Below are positions 21,025-25,110 of a stretch of DNA of 25,110 nucleotides, in pieces (the first letter of the stretch is position 1; every line of letters starts with the position of its first letter). Under the pieces are notes generated by a model. It had not been told where the DNA came from and did not search any database. It saw only the letters and a list, made by a program, of their open reading frames with translations. Source of the stretch: DASTQL01 sp035462845 (GTDB lineage Bacteria > Actinomycetota > Actinomycetes > Jiangellales > Jiangellaceae); the NCBI GenBank assembly GCA_035462845.1, contig DATHTV010000195.1, positions 1 to 25,110 on the forward strand, read 5' to 3'. Position numbers and translations under genes: made by a program.

Positions 21025-22289
21025 CAGCCGGCCTCACCCACGGCCAGGGCCGCCTGGGCCAGCTCCGTCGCCATCCGGCGGTCGGGCTTGCCGCTCGCCC
21101 GGCTCGGCAGCGAGTCGACGACGACGAGCTGCCGCGGGGCGTGTGCCGAGGGGGCCTGCCTCGCCACGCACGCGCGGACGGAGCTCAGTGTCGGGGGGTC
21201 CGCGGGGTCTACCGGCACGACGACCGCGACGACGCGCTGCCCCCACTCCTCGTCGGGCAGCGCGACCGCCACCACGTCGGCCACCCCGGGGTGGCTGCCG
21301 ACCGCCGTGTCGACAGCGGCCAGCGGCACGTTCATGCCGCCCGAGAGCGCGACGTCGTCGACCCGGCCCAGCACCTGGATCCGCCCGTCGTCGGTGACCC
21401 GCCCCAGGTCGGCGGTCGTGAACCAGCCGTCCCCGAAGGCCTGCTCGGTCAGCTCCGGCTGCAGGCGGTAGCCGCGGGCCAGCACGTCGCCGCCGACACG
21501 GAGCCGGCCGTCGTCCGCGACGGCGACGCGGACGCCCTCCAGCGGCAGGCCGTCGTAGACGCAGCCGCCGCAGGTCTCCGTCATGCCGTACGTGGTGACG
21601 ACGTTGACCCCTGCGGCCCGGGCCCGGTCCAGCAGCCGGGGGGACGTGGCGGCACCGCCGACCAGGACCGCGTCGTACGCGGCGAGCGTGTCGACCGCCG
21701 CCCCACCCGCAGCCAGCAGCCGGCCCAGCTGGACGGGCACGAGGGCGGTGTAGCGGCGGGTGCGTGAGGTCGCGAGGACGCGCATGCTTGCGGCGGCGAA
21801 GGACTCCGCGTCGAACCCCTGGGTGAGGTCGAGCACGACGGGCTCCTGGTCGGCCACGACCGAGCGGACCAGCACCATCAGCCCGCCGATGTGGGTGGCC
21901 GGCAGGGCCAGCAGCCAGCGGCCGGGCCCGCCGAGGCGGGCCGCGGTCGACCCGGCCGAGGCGCGCAGCGCGGCCGCCCCGAGCAGCACCCCCTTGGGCT
22001 CCCCGGTGGACCCGGACGTGGGGACCACGAGCGCGACGGGATCCGCGCCGCGCGCCGGACCGACCGTGTCGGGCATCTCGATGGGGACGCTCGGCCGCAG
22101 GGTCGCGAGCAGGTGGTCGCGCAGCGCCGGCGGCCCCTCGGGCACGGGCAGCAGAGCGGGGCCGTCGTCGAGCGCGGCGGCCACCGCCGGCAGGATCCGG
22201 CGCAGCAGCGCGGGGCTCCCGGGCACGGCGATGGCCTGCACCGGACGCCCGTCGACGGGGTCGGCGGCGGCGGCGGGAGGGGTGGGCAT
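21024..22289 (-). CDS. menE: o-succinylbenzoate-CoA ligase
   Basis: Activates o-succinylbenzoate with ATP and CoA, the step before MenB. A 421-residue ANL-family adenylating enzyme. Core motifs in order: VVPTSGSTGEPKGVLL (phosphate-binding A3), TTYGMTETCGG (A5), GWFTTADLGRVTDDGRIQVLGRVDD (A7/A8 hinge) and SLPSRASGKPDRRM with the C-terminal catalytic Lys (A10). It is shorter than many ANL enzymes because the N-terminal subdomain is reduced, as is common for actinobacterial MenE. The ATG 22289 lacks a Shine-Dalgarno; a TAGCCT box 9 nt upstream suggests an own, leaderless promoter in the 55-nt gap after menB. It overlaps menA by 1 nt. Confidence 0.95.
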   Translation of the reverse strand: MPTPPAAAADPVDGRPVQAIAVPGSPALLRRILPAVAAALDDGPALLPVPEGPPALRDHLLATLRPSVPIEMPDTVGPARGADPVALVVPTSGSTGEPKGVLLGAAALRASAGSTAARLGGPGRWLLALPATHIGGLMVLVRSVVADQEPVVLDLTQGFDAESFAAASMRVLATSRTRRYTALVPVQLGRLLAAGGAAVDTLAAYDAVLVGGAATSPRLLDRARAAGVNVVTTYGMTETCGGCVYDGLPLEGVRVAVADDGRLRVGGDVLARGYRLQPELTEQAFGDGWFTTADLGRVTDDGRIQVLGRVDDVALSGGMNVPLAAVDTAVGSHPGVADVVAVALPDEEWGQRVVAVVVPVDPADPPTLSSVRACVARQAPSAHAPRQLVVVDSLPSRASGKPDRRMATELAQAALAVGEAG

Positions 22290-22298
22290 GGCGTGGAC

Positions 22299-22304
22299 AG
22301 GCTA
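22299..22304 (-). promoter_or_regulatory. Putative -10 box before menE
   Basis: TAGCCT on the minus strand, 9 nt before the menE ATG, which has no ribosome site. It would allow menE-menA expression separate from menB. Confidence 0.3.
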
Positions 22305-22344
22305 CGTGGCCCCGGAGTGACCGTGCCGAAGGACTACCCGTGCC

Positions 22345-23247
22345 TCAGAAGTACCACGGGTGGCCGCTCCAGTCGGGTGCGCGCTTCTCCAGGAAGGCGT
22401 CCCGCCCCTCCACGGCCTCGTCCGTCATGTACGCGAGCCGGGTGGCCTCACCGGCGAACACCTGCTGGCCCATCAGGCCGTCGTCGACCGCGTTGAAGGC
22501 GAACTTCAGCATCCGCTGGGCCTGCGGCGACTTGCCGAGGACCTCCCGCGCCACGTCGAGCGCGACGGACTCCAGCTCGGCGTGGTCGGCGACCAGGTTG
22601 ACCGCGCCCATGGCCTGCATGGTCTCCGCGTCGTACGTCCGGCCGAGGAAGAAGATCTCGCGAGCCCGCTTCTGGCCCACCATCCGGGCCAGGTAGGCCG
22701 ACCCGTACCCGGCGTCGAAGGAGCCCACGTCGGCGTCGGTCTGCTTGAAGCGGGCGTGCTCGCGGCTCGCGACGGTGAGGTCGCACACCACGTGCAGGCT
22801 GTGCCCGCCCCCGGCGGCCCAGCCCGGCACGACCGCGACGACGACCTTGGGCATGGTGCGGATCAGCCGCTGCACCTCGAGGATGTGCAGGCGGCCGGCG
22901 CGGGCCCGGTCGACGCTGGTGGCGTCGTCACCGCTCGCGTAGCGGTAGCCGTCCCTGCCGCGGATCCGCTGGTCGCCGCCGGAGCAGAAGGCCCACCCGC
23001 CGTCGCGAGGGCTGGGGCCGTTGCCGGTGAGCAGCACGCAGCCGACGTCGGGCGTCTGCCGGGCGTGGTCCAGCACCGCGTACAGCTCGTCGACGGTGTG
23101 CGGCCGGAAGGCGTTGCGCACCTCGGGACGGTCGAAGGCCACCCGTACCGCCCCCACGTCCACGGCCCGGTGGTAGGTGACGTCGGACAGCCCCTCGAAG
23201 CCGGGGACCGCGGTCCAGGCGGACGCGTCGAAGATCTCGGAGACCAC
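22345..23247 (-). CDS. menB: 1,4-dihydroxy-2-naphthoyl-CoA synthase
   Basis: Closes the second naphthoquinone ring by Dieckmann-type condensation of o-succinylbenzoyl-CoA. A 300-residue crotonase-fold enzyme. Key regions: FDRPEVRNAFRPHTVDEL, the oxyanion-hole and active-site segment FCSGGDQRIRGRDGYRYA, VVAVVPGWAAGGGHSLHVVCDLTVAS, and TDADVGSFDAGYGSAYLARMVGQKRAREIFFLGR, all diagnostic of MenB rather than general enoyl-CoA hydratases; the C-terminal AFLEKRAPDWSGHPWYF is also family-typical. GTG 23247 is chosen because it is the in-frame start that fits the family N-terminus; the frame stays open further upstream into menC, but that is antisense. No Shine-Dalgarno is seen. It diverges from menC with only 19 bp between start codons. 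Confidence 0.96.
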   Translation of the reverse strand: MVSEIFDASAWTAVPGFEGLSDVTYHRAVDVGAVRVAFDRPEVRNAFRPHTVDELYAVLDHARQTPDVGCVLLTGNGPSPRDGGWAFCSGGDQRIRGRDGYRYASGDDATSVDRARAGRLHILEVQRLIRTMPKVVVAVVPGWAAGGGHSLHVVCDLTVASREHARFKQTDADVGSFDAGYGSAYLARMVGQKRAREIFFLGRTYDAETMQAMGAVNLVADHAELESVALDVAREVLGKSPQAQRMLKFAFNAVDDGLMGQQVFAGEATRLAYMTDEAVEGRDAFLEKRAPDWSGHPWYF

Positions 23248-23254
23248 GGGCGCG

Positions 23255-23260
23255 AGGATA
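23255..23260 (-). promoter_or_regulatory. Putative -10 box of menB, shared with the menC ribosome site
   Basis: TATCCT on the minus strand is 7 nt before the menB GTG, placing the transcription start at or beside the start codon. On the plus strand the same bases contribute to GAGGA (23254-23258), the menC Shine-Dalgarno 8 nt before its GTG. No good -35 is visible; it would lie inside menC. Confidence 0.45.
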
Positions 23261-23266
23261 GGTGCC

Positions 23267-24217
23267 GTGCGCCTCGAGCCGGCGGTCTGCTCCCTGCCCC
23301 TGCGGCGGCGCTTCCGCGGCATCGGCGTCCGGGAGGTCGCCCTGGTCCGCGGCGAGGCGGGATGGGGCGAGTTCTCGCCGTTCCGCGAGTACGGCGACGA
23401 GGAGGCGCTCGCCTGGTGGCGGGCCGCGCGGGAGGCGGCCGACGAGGGGTGGCCGGAGCCGCTCCGCGACGTCGTGCCGGTCAACGCCACGGTCCCGGCC
23501 GTGCCGGCCAGGGACGTGGCGGCCGTCCTGGCCCGGTTTCCCGGCTGCACCACGGCCAAGGTCAAGGTGGCCGAGCCCGGTCGCCCGGGCGCGGAGGACC
23601 TGGACCGGCTGGCGGCCGTGCGCGACGCGATGGGTCCGGCGGGCCGGGTCCGGGTCGACGCCAACGGCGCCTGGCCGGTCGACGAGGCCGTCCGCCTGAT
23701 CCCCGCGTACGACCGTGCCGCCGGCGGACTGGAGTACGTCGAGCAGCCCTGCGCGGCAGTCGAGGACCTCGCGGCGGTCCGGCGCCGGGTCGACGTGCCG
23801 GTCGCCGCCGACGAGTCGATCCGCCGGGCGGGCGACCCGGAGCTCGTGGCCCGGCTGGGCGCCGCGGACGTCGCCGTGCTCAAGGTGCAGCCGCTCGGCG
23901 GCGTCCGCGCCTGCCTGCGGGTGGCCGAGCGGCTCGGGCTGCCGGTGGTCGTCTCCTCGGCCCTGGAGACGTCCGTGGGCATCGCCGCCGGGGTGGCGCT
24001 GGCTGCGGCGCTGCCCGAGCTGCCTTACGCGTGCGGGCTGGCCACGGTGGGGCTGCTCGAGCGTGACGTGGTCGCCGACCCGATGGTGGCCGTCGGAGGG
24101 GTCCTGCGGGTGCGCCGCCCGTCGCCGGACCCGGCGCTGCTCAGCGCGCTGGCCGCGGACGCGACGACGCACACCTGGTGGCGCGAGAGGATCACCCGAG
24201 TGGAGGCGCTGCGGTGA
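23267..24217 (+). CDS. menC: o-succinylbenzoate synthase
   Basis: Dehydrates SHCHC to o-succinylbenzoate. A 316-residue enolase-superfamily enzyme. The barrel residues are all present: AKVKV (the KxK acid/base pair), RVDANGAW (first Mg2+ Asp), EYVEQP (Glu), VAADES (Asp) and LKVQPLGG (the opposite catalytic Lys). The N-terminal capping part contains GWGEFSPFREY, typical of actinobacterial MenC. GTG 23267 has a GAGGA site. Its TGA overlaps the menD GTG by 4 nt. The promoter must lie inside the start of menB because only 19 bp separate the two start codons. Confidence 0.95.
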   Translation: MRLEPAVCSLPLRRRFRGIGVREVALVRGEAGWGEFSPFREYGDEEALAWWRAAREAADEGWPEPLRDVVPVNATVPAVPARDVAAVLARFPGCTTAKVKVAEPGRPGAEDLDRLAAVRDAMGPAGRVRVDANGAWPVDEAVRLIPAYDRAAGGLEYVEQPCAAVEDLAAVRRRVDVPVAADESIRRAGDPELVARLGAADVAVLKVQPLGGVRACLRVAERLGLPVVVSSALETSVGIAAGVALAAALPELPYACGLATVGLLERDVVADPMVAVGGVLRVRRPSPDPALLSALAADATTHTWWRERITRVEALR

Positions 24218-25110
24218 ACCCGTCGACCGCGCTCGCGACGGTGCTCGTCGACGAGCTGGTCCGCGGCGGCGTGCGCGAGGCGGTGCTCTCCCCGGGCTCG
24301 CGCTCCGCCCCGCTCGCCCTGGCCCTGCACGAGGCGTCGCTCGCCGGACGGTTGCGCCTCCACGTCCGCGTCGACGAGCGATCGGCCGGGTTCCTGGCCG
24401 TGGGCCTGGCCCGGGCCTCGCGGCGGCCGGTCGCCACGCTCACCACCAGCGGCACCGCGGCGGGCAACCTGCTCCCGGCCGTGCTGGAGGCCTCGTACGG
24501 CGGTGTGCCGCTGGTCGTGCTCACGGCCGACCGCCCGGCGGAGCTGCGCGAGACCGGCGCGAACCAGACCGTCGACCAGGTCGGGCTCTACGGCGGGCGG
24601 GTGCGCTTCGCCCACGACCTGGGGGCGCCCGACCCACGGCCCGGCCAGGTCGCGTACTGGCGGGCCGTCGTCGGGCGCGCGCTGCTCGCCGCGTCCGGCT
24701 CGCTGTCCGGGGACGCGGGGCCGGTCCACCTGGACGTGCCGTTCCGCGAGCCGCTGCTCCCGGACGGCGACCCCGGCTGGTCGGAACCGCTCGACGGCCG
24801 CGCCGGTGGGCGGCCCTGGGTCGAGGCCGGCGCCCGCTGGCCGGTGCCGGCGGAGGCGGTGCCGGACCCGGCGCGGCCGACGGTGGTGGTCGCCGGGGCG
24901 GGCGACCGCGGCGAGGCCGCCCGGATGGCCGCGGACCTCGGGTGGCCGGTGCTGGCCGAGCCGGTGAGCGGCTCGTTCGCGCCGCCGTACGCGGTGCCCG
25001 CGGCCCCGCTGCTGCTCGGTGTGGAGGAGTGGGTCGCCCGGCACCGGCCGGAACGGGTCGTCGTCACCGGCCGACCCACCCTGGGGCGCTCGGTGCTCCG
25101 CCTGCTGGCC
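24214..25110 (+). CDS. menD: SEPHCHC synthase MenD, N-terminal part (cut by window end)
   Basis: A thiamine-diphosphate enzyme joining 2-oxoglutarate to isochorismate, the first committed step of menaquinone synthesis. The window contains 299 codons, a little over half of the usual 540-580 residues, and the frame is open at the edge. LSPGSRSAPLALAL and VRVDERSAGFLAVGLAR with Glu55, the cofactor-activating glutamate, are clear, as are TTSGTAAGNLLPAVLEA and LTADRPAELRETGANQTVDQ. The ThDP diphosphate-binding GDG motif should lie beyond the window. The GTG start overlaps the menC stop (GTGA), so menC and menD are coupled. Confidence 0.95.
   Translation, partial: MNPSTALATVLVDELVRGGVREAVLSPGSRSAPLALALHEASLAGRLRLHVRVDERSAGFLAVGLARASRRPVATLTTSGTAAGNLLPAVLEASYGGVPLVVLTADRPAELRETGANQTVDQVGLYGGRVRFAHDLGAPDPRPGQVAYWRAVVGRALLAASGSLSGDAGPVHLDVPFREPLLPDGDPGWSEPLDGRAGGRPWVEAGARWPVPAEAVPDPARPTVVVAGAGDRGEAARMAADLGWPVLAEPVSGSFAPPYAVPAAPLLLGVEEWVARHRPERVVVTGRPTLGRSVLRLLA

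Overview
The window is high-GC, gene-dense DNA from an actinomycete (phylum Actinomycetota). GTG starts, 1- and 4-nt gene overlaps, System II cytochrome c maturation genes next to hemL, and a split menaquinone locus all point that way. From hemL rightwards the gene content and much of the order recall the mycobacterial Rv0524 to Rv0555 region: hemL, phosphoglycerate-mutase-like gene, TlpA, ccdA, resB, ccsB, then menA, menE, menB, menC, menD. The genus cannot be fixed from the sequence; this is a chromosomal backbone, not a plasmid or phage.

Region 1 (1-5700) looks accessory. It holds the last codons of a membrane protein, a metallo-beta-lactamase-fold hydrolase, and a complete IS1634-family insertion sequence. 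The IS is bounded by an 11-14 bp inverted repeat and a 52 bp imperfect direct repeat. Beyond it, on the minus strand, lie a type-B carboxylesterase and a stand-alone 2-oxoacid dehydrogenase E2-type acyltransferase domain.

Region 2 (5770-14900) is a plus-strand run. A very large zinc-ribbon plus polytopic membrane protein (SCO7613-like) comes first. It is followed by a tightly coupled series: hemL, histidine phosphatase, TlpA/ResA lipoprotein, ccdA, resB, ccsB, and a VOC-fold protein. This links tetrapyrrole synthesis to the reduction and heme loading of extracytoplasmic c-type cytochromes.

Region 3 (14900-19540) holds smaller genes: a PLDc_N-like membrane protein (minus strand), a fold-II PLP enzyme of the threonine dehydratase/serine racemase type, a DUF4229-like protein, a CPA1/NhaP-type cation:proton antiporter, a DoxX-family protein and a secreted lipoprotein. 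Region 4 (19570-25110) is the menaquinone locus. menB, menE, menA and a GNAT acetyltransferase are on the minus strand; menC and menD (cut by the window end) are on the plus strand, and the menB and menC start codons are only 19 bp apart.

No tRNA, rRNA, CRISPR array, phage gene or defence system was recognised, and no convincing wholly new system. The most useful unusual signals are the long IS target duplication and a recurring layout that suggests leaderless transcription. In that layout a TANNNT box sits 6-9 nt before SD-less starts, twice reusing the upstream gene's TAG stop codon.
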